Shown here piece after piece: positions 33,260 to 42,626 of a stretch of 64,000 nucleotides of DNA. The stretch is from an uncultured Clostridia bacterium. Its GTDB lineage: Bacteria > Bacillota > Clostridia > Peptostreptococcales > Anaerovoracaceae. Both the position numbers and the translations under genes were made by a program. The stretch lies in assembly GCA_937900415.1 (NCBI GenBank), contig CALCEY010000001.1, forward strand, positions 5,529-69,528, in the 5' to 3' direction. How positions within the stretch are numbered: the first letter of the stretch is position 1; every line of letters begins with the position of its first letter. The notes below the pieces were generated by a model, which had not been told where the DNA came from, ran no database searches, and saw only the letters and a program-made list of their open reading frames with translations.

Positions 33260-33475
33260 ATGAAAGAATTTTTTAGAGATAAGTTGAATATAGCCTTTGA
33301 CGGAGCCTTGCATGTCAATGAAATTATTGCCGTAGCGATTGTTGCCGTTGTCGTGCTTCTTATCGTTCTGATTGTTTGTGATTCAATCAAGAAACGCAAA
33401 AACAGGGAAACCATCATATTCCGCCACAGAAAAAACAGATATAAAAGCCGCATAGGCAAGAAAAATAAATATTAA
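33260..33475 (+). CDS. Small single-pass membrane protein
   Basis: The 71-residue product has an amphipathic N-terminus, one strongly hydrophobic helix (about 21-42, IIAVAIVAVVVLLIVLIV) and a very basic cytoplasmic tail (RKNR, RHRKNRYKSR, KKNKY). It has its own promoter and a GAGGAGAG site before the ATG, so I take it as real. No family is recognised. The basic tail could bind membranes or nucleic acid. Confidence 0.65.
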   Translation: MKEFFRDKLNIAFDGALHVNEIIAVAIVAVVVLLIVLIVCDSIKKRKNRETIIFRHRKNRYKSRIGKKNKY

Positions 33476-33807
33476 AGGTTGGATTTACGAAAGCGCTCGT
33501 CTTTGCAATTCCCAGGAAAACGCGCTGCTTGCGGCTCTATGCGCTGCGGAAATTCATTGCGTATATTCATTGCAGACGTTCGTTGTGCTTTCTGCGAAAG
33601 CTGTATTATTTGCGTATGTTACGGAATACTGCGGCTTGCACGTAAGTTCCATACTATACAGGCTTAATTGCGAGAAAGCAGACCGCAGGCCAAAGTATGC
33701 GGATTTTATATTAGCTTTTGCAAGTAATTTAATAGTTTATATGATTTGAGGAGACGTTACATATACGTCTCTTATTGCTTTTTCGGTCTTGTATGTGCCG
33801 TGAATAT
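33476..33807. other. Non-coding spacer
   Basis: A 62-codon frame begins at 33479 but lacks a ribosome-binding site and family resemblance. Otherwise I see nothing here. Confidence 0.4.
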
Positions 33808-33836
33808 AAGCCTGAGCCGTCGGCTCAGGCTTTTCT
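33808..33836. terminator. Terminator hairpin
   Basis: An 11-bp stem AAGCCTGAGCC / GGCTCAGGCTT with a 3-nt loop and TTTTC tail, usable in both directions between convergent genes. Confidence 0.8.
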
Positions 33837-33845
33837 TAATGATAT

Positions 33846-33875
33846 GCCCCTCGTCATTTCAGATAGGGGCGTTTT
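33846..33875. terminator. Second hairpin between convergent genes
   Basis: GCCCCT (33846-33851) pairs with AGGGGC (33865-33870), followed by GTTTT. It lies 50 nt after the stop of the Cys-rich gene on the - strand. Confidence 0.5.
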
Positions 33876-33925
33876 AAATTGAGCAGATATGCTTAGCTTA
33901 TTGGAAAATTATATCTGTATGACAT

Positions 33926-35407
33926 TTAAAAGCTGTATCCGTTGGTATCGCAGCATTGACAAGTTATTCCTGCTGAGCTGCGATTCTTTGCGTTTGTATT
34001 TGAATTACAAACAGCTTTTGAATCACCGCAGCAATCGTCGCCTTGATAACAGGAAGCTTCATGCTGGCAATCGTGACGGCAGTCGCAAGGGTTGCAAGCT
34101 GTCTGGCAGCCGCAGGAGTTTTGACAGTCGCAAGGGTCGCAAGCTGTTCGGCAGTCACAAGAGCTTTGGCAGTCGCAAGGGTTGCAAGCTGTCTGGCAGC
34201 CGCAAGGGTCGCAGGCTGTTCGGCAGTCGCAGGAATTTTGGCAGCCGCAAGGGTCGCAGGCTGTTCGGCAGCCGCAGGAGCTTTGGCAGCCGCAGGAATT
34301 TTCATAACTGCAAGAGCTTTTGCAGCTGTTATCCGTAATCATATTCAGTATTTCTCCCACTCTGTTAGGCGTGCTGTGTCCGCAGCAGCAAGCAGCTTCA
34401 TCGCTTAAGCAATTGCTTTCTGTAGGATTGCAGGAGCTGCACTGTCCTAAATCGTCGCAAGGGAGGTTGATTTCCCTGGCGTCAAGATTGAAGAGAGAAG
34501 GCCTTGTAACTCTGAGCCGGAGCTGTGGAGTAACTACGAGAGAACCTGTAAGCGTGATGACGCCATTGGCTGCCGCCGTGAGAGCAGGGTTCAGTATAGA
34601 AGCACATGCATCGAAATCCATTTGCAGCGAAGGCGATATACCATTGATCTGGCAAGGAATTTCCACCCCGCAGAGAGCGAAGGCGGAATTGCCTGTTATG
34701 GAAATTGGGGTACCATCTGCGTTGGAGTAGCATAATCTGAATTGACAGGCAGAACCGCCTTCGTACAGAGTACCCTCCAGCACTATGGTAGCTTCAAGAT
34801 TCCAAGGCCCTGTAGCTGAAACCATGATGAAATTGCCTGGACATGTGTCAAAGCATGCCGGGCCGCAAGAGCATTTCGTGATTTCAGGCATTATACCGCT
34901 TATATCTCCGATATATTGTCCAACTGATTCTGATATGCCGGTGATAGCATTGCCGTCTACGGTGACTGCAAGGTCGTCGGGAAGCGTCGCCTCAGACAGG
35001 TCAAATGAATGAGTTATCACATAAGCCTTGGTTACGTCGAAGGTGGTGGCGGCGGTAACTGTAATGTTGGAGCAATCGTTGCAGCTGCCGCAGCAAATGT
35101 TGCATATGCAGCAGGGGTCATACATACAGCCGGAGCTTTGACATGAGCTTTGACAGCCGCAGCCGGAGCTTTGACATGTATTTACACAGCCGTTTCCACG
35201 GCGCGGCTGCGGAAAACAGCATGGTTCGCAGCAACTGTTGCAGACGGAAGAACCTATGCTTAGCTGCTGAGTAAAGGCTGTAGTTGTCGTAGTCAGCGGT
35301 GACATTATAGGAGAAGCGTTTTCTTGTCCGTCGAAAAAGACTTTCGTAAGATAAACAAGATTGCCGCTCTGGTTTGTACATGAGTAGTTGTTTTGTGAAC
35401 AATTCAT
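33926..35407 (-). CDS. Cysteine-rich repeat protein, possible surface or spore-coat component
   Basis: The protein has 493 residues from the ATG at 35407, chosen for GAGAGGA upstream; the frame extends 55 codons further without one. There is no signal peptide or transmembrane helix. Segments are: a start rich in Asn/Ser/Thr (1-55), a first Cys cluster (about 58-105), a beta-rich middle domain (about 110-350) with few cysteines, and a C-terminal array built from C(G/D)C(R/Q)TAC(D/N)PC and C(G/D)CQ(N/S)SC modules (about 395-465) before a last Cys cluster. Such extreme Cys content without export signal recalls disulfide-linked spore coat or exosporium proteins of clostridia; I recognise no exact family. 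It is divergent from mraZ. Confidence 0.7.
   Translation of the reverse strand: MNCSQNNYSCTNQSGNLVYLTKVFFDGQENASPIMSPLTTTTTAFTQQLSIGSSVCNSCCEPCCFPQPRRGNGCVNTCQSSGCGCQSSCQSSGCMYDPCCICNICCGSCNDCSNITVTAATTFDVTKAYVITHSFDLSEATLPDDLAVTVDGNAITGISESVGQYIGDISGIMPEITKCSCGPACFDTCPGNFIMVSATGPWNLEATIVLEGTLYEGGSACQFRLCYSNADGTPISITGNSAFALCGVEIPCQINGISPSLQMDFDACASILNPALTAAANGVITLTGSLVVTPQLRLRVTRPSLFNLDAREINLPCDDLGQCSSCNPTESNCLSDEAACCCGHSTPNRVGEILNMITDNSCKSSCSYENSCGCQSSCGCRTACDPCGCQNSCDCRTACDPCGCQTACNPCDCQSSCDCRTACDPCDCQNSCGCQTACNPCDCRHDCQHEASCYQGDDCCGDSKAVCNSNTNAKNRSSAGITCQCCDTNGYSF
34075..34318. repeat. Short tandem coding repeats
   Basis: Alternating 18- and 27-bp modules (GGCAGTCGCAAGGGTCGC- and AAGCTGTTCGGCAG-like on the + strand) encode the C-terminal Cys-rich modules of the gene on the - strand. 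They leave long open frames on both strands, which are by-products of the repeat. Confidence 0.85.
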
Positions 35408-35502
35408 TTTTAACAATCCTCTCTTTAAATAAACTGAGATGTTATAATATATGCTTTCCTCATTTTGGTGGTGAAAAAAAGCATAAAAATGGACAAAAAG
35501 TA

Positions 35503-35531
35503 TTGATAAGTGTTTAAAAGTGGTGTATAGT
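35503..35531 (+). promoter_or_regulatory. Promoter of the dcw cluster
   Basis: TTGATA (35503-35508) and TATAGT (35526-35531) have the optimal 17-bp spacer, 78 bp before mraZ. Confidence 0.75.
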
Positions 35532-35536
35532 GGTAA
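35517..35536 (+). promoter_or_regulatory. Candidate MraZ boxes
   Basis: AAAGTGGTGT and ATAGTGGTAA are direct repeats with GTGG at 35520 and 35530, one helical turn apart, overlapping the -10 element. MraZ represses its own operon through GTGG-like repeats in the mraZ leader. Confidence 0.5.
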
Positions 35537-35608
35537 ATAAGTAAGCTGAATTATTTTGGGGCGGCAGCTCAAAAAAACGGCAACTCAGAAAGAGGAGAAC
35601 GTCAAGTC

Positions 35609-36040
35609 ATGTTTATGGGAACTTCAAACAATTCCATAGATGAAAAAAACAGGATGATAGTTCCCTCAGGCCTGCGTAGCGGACTTGGCAGCCGTTGTAT
35701 TCTGACCAAGGGACTGGATTGCTGTCTGTACATCTATACTACTGAAGCATGGGAACGTCAGATGGAGAAGATTTCAAAGCTGCCGGAATCAGACCCTAAA
35801 GTTAGAGCTTTCATCAGACATTTCTGCGCCAATGCAGCCGAATGTGAATTCGACAAGCAGGGAAGAATAGTAATTCCGCAGGAATTGAAAAATTACGCCA
35901 AGATAGAGAAAAAGCTGGTGACTATGGGAGCTATGTCAAAGATAGAGGTCTGGAGCAAAGAAGTATGGGATGCACCTGACAACGAAAGCAAGATGAACAC
36001 CGAAGACTTTGCCAACGCTTTGGCTGAATACAACTTTTAA
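35609..36040 (+). CDS. mraZ: Transcriptional regulator MraZ
   Basis: The 143-residue protein has two AbrB-like swapped-hairpin domains (about 5-50 and 77-120), each with the DxxxR signature ([13 protein letters not shown] and [13 protein letters not shown]). It forms ring oligomers and represses the dcw operon it heads. AGAGGAGAA precedes the ATG. rsmH follows after 17 nt. Confidence 0.96.
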   Translation: MFMGTSNNSIDEKNRMIVPSGLRSGLGSRCILTKGLDCCLYIYTTEAWERQMEKISKLPESDPKVRAFIRHFCANAAECEFDKQGRIVIPQELKNYAKIEKKLVTMGAMSKIEVWSKEVWDAPDNESKMNTEDFANALAEYNF

Positions 36041-36057
36041 GGGGGAGGGTCTTGATT

Positions 36058-36993
36058 ATGGAATTCAGACATGAACCTGTATTGTACAGCCAATGTATGG
36101 AGGGCCTTGACATAAAGCCTGGCGGCATATATGTAGACGGAACGCTGGGGGGCGGAGGCCACAGCGCAGGCATATGTGAAAGATTGAATGAAAAGGGAAC
36201 GCTGATTGGAATCGACAGGGACGGCGACGCCCTTGAGGCGGCAGAAAACAGGCTTAGCGGTTACAATTGTAAAAAATATTTTGTCAGGAGCAATTATTCC
36301 GAAATCAAAGGCGTGCTGAGCGAACTCGGAGTTGAAGCAGTAGACGGAGCGCTTCTGGACTTGGGAGTTTCTTCATTTCAGCTGGACAACCCTGAAAGAG
36401 GGTTCTCATATATGAATCAGGCTCCTCTGGACATGAGGATGAGCCGTGACGACAAGCTTACCGCATATGATGTAGTTAATAACTATGATAAGAGAGAACT
36501 TTCAAATATAATTTCAAAATACGGAGAAGAAAAATGGGCTTCTCGAATAGCCGATTTCATAGTAAAAAAACGTTCGGACAAGCCTATTGAAACTACGTCG
36601 CAGCTGGTGGACGTTATAAAAGCCGCAATACCGGCGGCGGCGAGAAGGACAGGCCCCCATCCTGCCAAGAGGACGTTCCAGGCTATAAGAATAGAAGTAA
36701 ACGACGAGCTGGAACAGCTGAAAAGAGCCGTCGAAGAATTCTGTGACGTACTAAAGCCGGGCGGAAGGTTGTGTATAATAACCTTTCATTCGCTGGAAGA
36801 CAGGATAGTCAAAGAGATATTCTCTAAAAGAGCTAATCCATGCACATGCCCTAAAGAATTCCCGGTGTGCGTATGCGGAAGGAAGGCTGATATAAAGAAG
36901 GTCACAGGAAAGCCGATTCAGCCTGATGAAAGAGAAACGGAAGACAATCCAAGATCAAGAAGCGCCAAGCTGCGCGTGATACAGAAGATTTGA
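36058..36993 (+). CDS. rsmH: 16S rRNA (cytosine1402-N4)-methyltransferase
   Basis: The 311-residue class I methyltransferase (MraW) has the SAM-binding [24 protein letters not shown] and the later [20 protein letters not shown]. The C-terminus has the usual Cys pairs (CTCP, CVCG) and RSAKLRV end. I use ATG 36058 with GGGAGGG 8 bases upstream; a TTG two codons earlier is possible. It methylates the ribosomal P site and is the second gene of the dcw cluster. Confidence 0.96.
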   Translation: MEFRHEPVLYSQCMEGLDIKPGGIYVDGTLGGGGHSAGICERLNEKGTLIGIDRDGDALEAAENRLSGYNCKKYFVRSNYSEIKGVLSELGVEAVDGALLDLGVSSFQLDNPERGFSYMNQAPLDMRMSRDDKLTAYDVVNNYDKRELSNIISKYGEEKWASRIADFIVKKRSDKPIETTSQLVDVIKAAIPAAARRTGPHPAKRTFQAIRIEVNDELEQLKRAVEEFCDVLKPGGRLCIITFHSLEDRIVKEIFSKRANPCTCPKEFPVCVCGRKADIKKVTGKPIQPDERETEDNPRSRSAKLRVIQKI

Positions 36994-37038
36994 GTACTGC
37001 CTTTGTGCAAATATAAGATATTATAAAAGAGGAACGAG

Positions 37039-37500
37039 ATGGCTACAGCAAGAAGAGCTTATACAGCTGAATATCAATACGGTTTTGCGCCTGAAGTACA
37101 GCCTGAGAGAGTCAGACGTACAAGACAGAGACCGGAAACGAACAGACAGCCGGAGCAGAGGCAGGAGACAATTTTTACTCCCGACGTCCTCAGAACTCTC
37201 ATAATCGCTGTAGTCATGATAGGAGTGCTTTTTATATGTATGGTGGTAGTAAACGCTCAGGCAGCTAAATTTCAATATTCCATAAATCAGCTTAGAAGTC
37301 AGAATTCTGTTCTGGAAAACGAAATAGGAAGCCTCAATATAAAGATAGAGAGGGAAAGAGGAATCCGAAATCTGGAAGAATACGCAGTAGGAAAGCTGGG
37401 CATGTTCTATCCTCAAGGTGAACAGTGCGTACATGTGTCAACGCTGGACACAGCCGAAGGCAGCCTGGCGGAGCTGATAAAACAAAAGGCATATGAATAA
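37039..37500 (+). CDS. ftsL: FtsL-like cell division protein
   Basis: The 153-residue bitopic protein has an Arg/Gln-rich cytoplasmic N-terminus (1-52), one transmembrane helix (about 53-75), an extracellular leucine-zipper-like coiled coil (about 80-115) and a MFYP segment at the base, as in FtsL/DivIC proteins. Sequence is poorly conserved, so the call rests on topology and on the position between rsmH and the PBP gene. It should form a complex with DivIB and DivIC to activate FtsWI. Confidence 0.85.
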   Translation: MATARRAYTAEYQYGFAPEVQPERVRRTRQRPETNRQPEQRQETIFTPDVLRTLIIAVVMIGVLFICMVVVNAQAAKFQYSINQLRSQNSVLENEIGSLNIKIERERGIRNLEEYAVGKLGMFYPQGEQCVHVSTLDTAEGSLAELIKQKAYE

Positions 37501-37595
37501 ATTTGCCGGCAAAGCAGTATAGATAGTAAAGACGCGCGGTATAGAAGGCAAGAATACTACGGTACAAATATTAAGAGATAATTTCATAGAAGAGC

Positions 37596-37633
37596 AAGCC
37601 AGATAACTTAATATGGATAACAGTATCTGGCTT
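37596..37633 (+). terminator. Hairpin between ftsL and the PBP gene
   Basis: AAGCCAGATA pairs with TATCTGGCTT around an 18-nt loop, followed by the TATATATTTT tail. It could be an attenuator inside the cluster. Confidence 0.5.
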
Positions 37634-37662
37634 TATATATTTTAACGGGGAGTTTTGGAAAC

Positions 37663-39648
37663 ATGGCGAAAATTACACCGGTAAGCGTAAAAAACAAAAG
37701 ACGAATAGCGATAGGATTTCTGCTGATAGCAACGCTTATGCTGCTGTTGGCCTTTCGAGTTGCGTGGATTCAGGTGGTTCAGGCTGACGAGCTTACGGAA
37801 AAAGCGATAGAACAGCAGACCAGCGATATACCGATTGACGCCAAACGCGGTGAGATATACGACAGAAAAGGAAAAGAACTGGCCACCAGCCTAACCTGCT
37901 ATTCACTCTGGGTAAGACCGGCACAGCTGGCAGAAGAACTTGAGGCGGCTGAAATAGATAAACTGGCTCAGGATTTATCGGATATGACAGGCATTAAAGC
38001 TGAAACGGCCAAAGACCGTTTGACCAAGGAACAGGCTCTCGTAAGAGTGGCTAAGGAGCTGGAAAAGGAGACGGCCGACGAAATAAAAAAGCTGGGCATA
38101 GGAGCCCTGAGCCTTTCGGAGGAAACTAAAAGATATTATCCCTCCGGCAATTTTGCATCTCAGCTTTTGGGCAGCGTTACCGACGACGGAACGGGAAGAA
38201 CAGGAATCGAACTGGAATATGACCAGTATCTCAGCGGAGTTGCGGGAAGATGGGTAAAAAATACAGATGTTTCAGGCAATGAGCTGGTAGATGGCTCCGA
38301 AGAGTATCATGAAGCTCAGAACGGACTGAACGTAGTGCTTACCGTAGACGAAACAATACAGTATTACGTCGAGAAAGCCCTTGAGGAGGGCATGGAGGAA
38401 ACAGGGGCAAAGAAAATAATGTGTCTTGTGATGGATCCGGAAACGGGCGAGGTTTTAGCCAGCGCCGTGACTCCGGGCTTTGACCCGAACAGTGCGACTG
38501 AGCCTGATGACGAAGAAGAGCTCAAGGAGTTTGAAAAGCTTTCCGAGAAAGAACAGACGGATTATCTTTTTAAGCTATGGAGAAATCCGATAATAAGCGA
38601 TACCTATGAGCCGGGATCTACCTTTAAGCTGATAACGGCTTCCGCAGCGCTGGAGGAAGGGGTTGTCTCCCTTAAAGACACTTTCACCTGCAATACGAAG
38701 ATAAACGTAGCGGGAGTAACACTGCACTGCTGGAGCAAAAGAGACCATGGAACGCAGACTATCAAGCAGGCGGTTGGAAATTCCTGCAATCCGGCGCTGG
38801 TGCAGGTGGCGACCAGACTGGGCAAAGAGAATCTCTATAAATATTTCGATTTGTATGGTATAACCTCCAAGACCGATATAGATTATCCGGGAGAAACCGG
38901 CTCCATAATGTATAACGTCGGCGATGTGGGCCCGGTAGAGCTGGCGACCATAGGATACGGGCAGAGCATATCAATAACGCCGATACAGCTTCTTACAGCG
39001 GTATGCGCCATAGGAAACGACGGCATTCTTCTTCAGCCGAGATATGTAAAGGCCCTTACCGACGAGAACGGCAAGGTAGTAAAGGAATACGAAAAGACGG
39101 AGATTCGCAAAGTGATTTCCGAGGAAACAGCCGCCGAAATGTGCGACATCATGGAATACGTGGTTTCCGACGGAGGAGCGGGCGGCGCAAAGGTTACAGG
39201 CTACAGGGTAGGAGGAAAGACAGGTACTGCCAATAAGGTGGAAGAAGGAAAATACGGAGATAATTATTACAGCTCATTCATAGGAATGGCGCCGATGGAT
39301 GATCCTAAGCTGGCTATTCTCGTAGTAGTAGACAGCCCTAAGGGATCCTTCTACGGCTCTCTTGTGGCCTGTCCTATAGCAAAGAGTATATTGACGGATA
39401 CTCTTAGATATATGAACATAGAGCCTCAGTATACGGAGGAGGAAAAGGAGGCTATGGAGAGCAATTATACGACGGTGCCGAACATAGTGGGGCAGGAATA
39501 CAGCGAGGCTGTGGGAATTCTGGCAGGTAAAGAGCTGGAATGTGCTCAGCAGGACGGAGCCGATGAAAGCTATGTGGTAGCTGCTCAATATCCTGCCGCC
39601 GGGACTAAAGTAAAAGTGGGCAGCGAAGTATACGCATACAGTAAATAG
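37663..39648 (+). CDS. spoVD: Class B penicillin-binding protein with PASTA domain (SpoVD/FtsI)
   Basis: The 661-residue D,D-transpeptidase has an N-terminal membrane anchor (about 15-37), the class B dimerisation domain (about 55-215), a transpeptidase domain with Ser319-x-x-Lys322, Ser374-x-Asn376 and Lys519-Thr-Gly, and one C-terminal PASTA domain (about 600-660). A single PASTA is typical of SpoVD and clostridial FtsI. Its partner FtsW/SpoVE is six genes downstream. GGGGAG precedes the ATG. Septal rather than sporulation function is likely as the only class B PBP in the cluster. Confidence 0.93.
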   Translation: MAKITPVSVKNKRRIAIGFLLIATLMLLLAFRVAWIQVVQADELTEKAIEQQTSDIPIDAKRGEIYDRKGKELATSLTCYSLWVRPAQLAEELEAAEIDKLAQDLSDMTGIKAETAKDRLTKEQALVRVAKELEKETADEIKKLGIGALSLSEETKRYYPSGNFASQLLGSVTDDGTGRTGIELEYDQYLSGVAGRWVKNTDVSGNELVDGSEEYHEAQNGLNVVLTVDETIQYYVEKALEEGMEETGAKKIMCLVMDPETGEVLASAVTPGFDPNSATEPDDEEELKEFEKLSEKEQTDYLFKLWRNPIISDTYEPGSTFKLITASAALEEGVVSLKDTFTCNTKINVAGVTLHCWSKRDHGTQTIKQAVGNSCNPALVQVATRLGKENLYKYFDLYGITSKTDIDYPGETGSIMYNVGDVGPVELATIGYGQSISITPIQLLTAVCAIGNDGILLQPRYVKALTDENGKVVKEYEKTEIRKVISEETAAEMCDIMEYVVSDGGAGGAKVTGYRVGGKTGTANKVEEGKYGDNYYSSFIGMAPMDDPKLAILVVVDSPKGSFYGSLVACPIAKSILTDTLRYMNIEPQYTEEEKEAMESNYTTVPNIVGQEYSEAVGILAGKELECAQQDGADESYVVAAQYPAAGTKVKVGSEVYAYSK

Positions 39649-39658
39649 AGGAGGGCGC

Positions 39659-41227
39659 ATGAGACTTGATTCTTTGTTAAAATCCCTTGATTACAAGCTG
39701 ACAGGGGCAACAACAAAGGATAAAGAAATCAGAAAACTTGCATACCATTCAGATGAAGCAGCGGCAGAAAGCGTGTTTTTCGCAGCAGCTGGCCGAGATA
39801 CGGACGGAAGCTTCTATATAAAAGATGCTTTAGATAAAGGTTGCCGGGTTATAGTGACGGAGAAAAATTTTTCCACAGGCAATGAATTCGTTTCAGGAAA
39901 AAGCTGCGTCCCCAAAGACGTTTCTTTTATACAAGTCGGCGACGTGCGCCATGCGATGGCCTCTATGGCCTCGAAGCTTTACGGAGAGCCGTCGAAAAAG
40001 CTTTTCGTGATAGGCGTTACAGGGACAAAGGGAAAGTCCGGCACTGCCTATATGATATGGAGAATATTGGAGAAAGCCGGAGTGAAAAGCGGGATAATAG
40101 GAACTGTATTTACAGGTTTTGAAGGAGCTTTAGAGGAATCGGAGCATACGACTCCGGAATCGGTAGATCTTCAGAGACAGCTGAAAATCATGCAGGAAGC
40201 CGGCTGTAAGGCGGCGGTCATAGAGGTTTCGTCGCAGGGGATTATGCAGAGGCGGACAGATTTTGTGGATTTCGATCTATGCATATTCACCAACATGAGT
40301 TCAGACCATATAGGCCGTGGAGAGCATTCGAGCTACGAGGAGTATCGCTATTGGAAAAGCAGGCTGTTTAGGCAGTGCCGCATGGCTTTGATGAATATTG
40401 ACGACGCAGAAAGCTCTTTCATGGCAAAGGCCTTCGCAGACGGGCGTTCATCCGGTTCAGAAGAAGGAAAAGATTCCTGCCTTATGTTTTTCGGCAGGAG
40501 TAAGGAAGCAGATTTTTGCATAGATAATATAGAATTGTGGAGTGAAAGAGGTTGTTTAGGTGTAAAATATACTTTAAGAGACAACAGAAATCGGAATGAG
40601 CCGGCAGGGAACGGCGTAGACTTGAACAGCCTTGAGGTTTTTGCCGAGCTTCCGGGAGACTTTAACGCTTATAATTCGGCGGCCGCCATAGCGACGGCCG
40701 GACTTATGGGCATACCATTCAAGACTTCTTTGGAAGTGGTGAAAAATATTAAGATTCCCGGAAGGACAGAGATCGTTCCCGTCTCGGAAAAATTTACCGC
40801 AATGGTGGATTATGCCCATAACGGAGCAGCGCTCAGGAGCCTGCTTAAAAATCTTCGCCGATACCGGCACGAAAGGCTGATAACGGTATTTGGCTGCGGT
40901 GGCGACAGGGACAGAAGCCGCAGGGCAGAGATGGGAGAAGCAGCCTCGGAGTTATCTGACGTAATAATAGTCACATCCGATAATCCGCGTACTGAGGATC
41001 CGATGAAAATAATAGAGGATATAACCGGCAGCATTTCGCCGGATAAAACTGCAATCATTCTGCCCGACCGAAGAACGGCCATAAGAAAAGCTCTTGAAAT
41101 CGGCCGGGAAGGGGATATAATAGTTGTGGCCGGAAAGGGTCACGAAACCTACCAGATAACAGGCGGTGAAAGACGCCGCTTTGACGACAGGGAAGAACTG
41201 TTATCCTTAGGAAAGGAAATTTTATGA
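39659..41227 (+). CDS. murE: UDP-MurNAc-tripeptide synthetase
   Basis: The 522-residue Mur ligase has the ATP loop GVTGTKGKSGTA (about 121-132), a TTPES segment, VEVSSQG, and the DNPR motif (SDNPRTEDP) that marks meso-diaminopimelate-adding enzymes. This implies a direct-crosslinked DAP peptidoglycan. It is slightly longer than the usual 480-500 because of an insert near 255-320. The stop overlaps the start of murF by 4 nt (ATGA). Confidence 0.95.
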   Translation: MRLDSLLKSLDYKLTGATTKDKEIRKLAYHSDEAAAESVFFAAAGRDTDGSFYIKDALDKGCRVIVTEKNFSTGNEFVSGKSCVPKDVSFIQVGDVRHAMASMASKLYGEPSKKLFVIGVTGTKGKSGTAYMIWRILEKAGVKSGIIGTVFTGFEGALEESEHTTPESVDLQRQLKIMQEAGCKAAVIEVSSQGIMQRRTDFVDFDLCIFTNMSSDHIGRGEHSSYEEYRYWKSRLFRQCRMALMNIDDAESSFMAKAFADGRSSGSEEGKDSCLMFFGRSKEADFCIDNIELWSERGCLGVKYTLRDNRNRNEPAGNGVDLNSLEVFAELPGDFNAYNSAAAIATAGLMGIPFKTSLEVVKNIKIPGRTEIVPVSEKFTAMVDYAHNGAALRSLLKNLRRYRHERLITVFGCGGDRDRSRRAEMGEAASELSDVIIVTSDNPRTEDPMKIIEDITGSISPDKTAIILPDRRTAIRKALEIGREGDIIVVAGKGHETYQITGGERRRFDDREELLSLGKEIL

Positions 41228-42615
41228 GAATTTTTACTATAGAAGAAATTTTAAAAGCTACGGGGGGAGAGCTGATATGCGGTTCGCCTGACGATAAAGT
41301 CAGAGGCTTTTTCATAGACTCGAGAGAAGTTGAGGCGGGCGGAGTGTTTTTTGCCACGAAGGGCGCGAGAAACGACGCCCATAACTTTTTAGAAAACGTT
41401 ATAGAAAAGGGCTGCAAAGCCTTGGTGATTTCTGACATGAGTAAGCTCCCTGCTGACAAACCGAAAGATTTGAACGTGATATTGACAGGGGACGCACTGA
41501 AAGCGCTTCAGGAGCTGTCACGCTGGTATCTGGGAACACTGCCCCTCAGAAAGAAGATAGGAGTGACAGGCAGCGTAGGAAAAACCAGTACGAGAGATAT
41601 GGTTTACTACGTAGCGTCATCAAAGTACAAGACGGGGAGAAACAAGAAAAATTATAACAGCGCTTTCGGACTGCCTCTTTCTATATTGGAATTTGAGCCG
41701 GATACAGAAGTGGCCGTATTGGAGATGGGAATGGATACCTTTGGAGAGATACAGCTTCTGGCAGATATAGTAAGGCCGGACATAGGTATAATAACACATA
41801 TAACGTCTGTGAATCTTCTCAGCATGAAAAACCTTGAAAATATATTGAAGGCAAAGATGGAGATAACGACGTTTTTCGATAAAAATTCTACTCTTATAGT
41901 AAATGGATCCTGTCCCATGCTTAAACCGGAAAAGGTTGCGGGAGACTATAAGCTGATAACAGCCGATACGAAAGAAGCTGCGGATTATGTCGTTTCGGAC
42001 ATTTGCGATTTTGGCGACAAGGGTATAAAATATACGCTGCACCGAAAAGATAAACAGTATGAGGTGAGCTTGCCCACAGCCGGCGCCCACAACGCCATGA
42101 ATGCAGCTCTTGCCATAGCGGCCGGAGAGCTTCTGGGGATAGATATTCAGCAGGCGATAGAAGGACTTGGCAGAGCCGAGCTTACAGGAAAAAGACTTAG
42201 AATAAGAGAACAGGGCGGAATCAAGGTTATAGACGATACTTACAATGCCTGTGAGGATTCCGTAAAGTCAGCGATAAATACATTGATCGCTGCTGAAGGA
42301 ACGAGAAAAGTAGCTGTTATAGGCGATATAATAGGTCTGGCTCACAGGTCGGAGGAGGCACATAGGCAGATAGGACGATATGCGGCGGAAAAAGGCGTAG
42401 ATTTGTTTATATCCATAGGCGGCGAAGCCGGCTACTGCGCCGAGGAAGCTGCAAAAATCATGGGAAAAGACAGGGCAATCTGTTTTTCGGAGAAAAAAGA
42501 CTTCATAGAAGTAATGGATAGGCTTCTTAAAGAAGGCGACGTGGTGCTTGTCAAAGCGTCCAGAGGTATGGAGCTGGAAGAAATCGTTGAAGAAATATTA
42601 AAGGATAAGAATTAA
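41224..42615 (+). CDS. murF: UDP-MurNAc-tripeptide:D-Ala-D-Ala ligase
   Basis: The 463-residue ligase has the ATP loop GVTGSVGKTSTRD (about 117-129), NKKNYNSAFGLP, VLEMGMD, and the C-terminal IDDTYNACEDSVKSA segment characteristic of MurF. It adds D-Ala-D-Ala to complete the pentapeptide. Translation is coupled to murE through a 4-nt overlap; mraY follows after 11 nt. Confidence 0.96.
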   Translation: MRIFTIEEILKATGGELICGSPDDKVRGFFIDSREVEAGGVFFATKGARNDAHNFLENVIEKGCKALVISDMSKLPADKPKDLNVILTGDALKALQELSRWYLGTLPLRKKIGVTGSVGKTSTRDMVYYVASSKYKTGRNKKNYNSAFGLPLSILEFEPDTEVAVLEMGMDTFGEIQLLADIVRPDIGIITHITSVNLLSMKNLENILKAKMEITTFFDKNSTLIVNGSCPMLKPEKVAGDYKLITADTKEAADYVVSDICDFGDKGIKYTLHRKDKQYEVSLPTAGAHNAMNAALAIAAGELLGIDIQQAIEGLGRAELTGKRLRIREQGGIKVIDDTYNACEDSVKSAINTLIAAEGTRKVAVIGDIIGLAHRSEEAHRQIGRYAAEKGVDLFISIGGEAGYCAEEAAKIMGKDRAICFSEKKDFIEVMDRLLKEGDVVLVKASRGMELEEIVEEILKDKN

Positions 42616-42626
42616 GGAGACTCAAT

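Noticed and set aside
33479..33667. 62-codon open frame after the small membrane protein
   Set aside because: No Shine-Dalgarno and no recognisable pattern, although a short Cys-rich peptide cannot be formally excluded.
34075..34318. CRISPR-like look of regularly spaced short repeats
   Set aside because: Units are contiguous, in frame with a protein, and there are no unique spacers or cas genes.
33889..34408. Long + strand frames of Ser/Arg/Lys or Ala/Val repeats
   Set aside because: They are mirror images of the Cys-rich coding repeats on the - strand.
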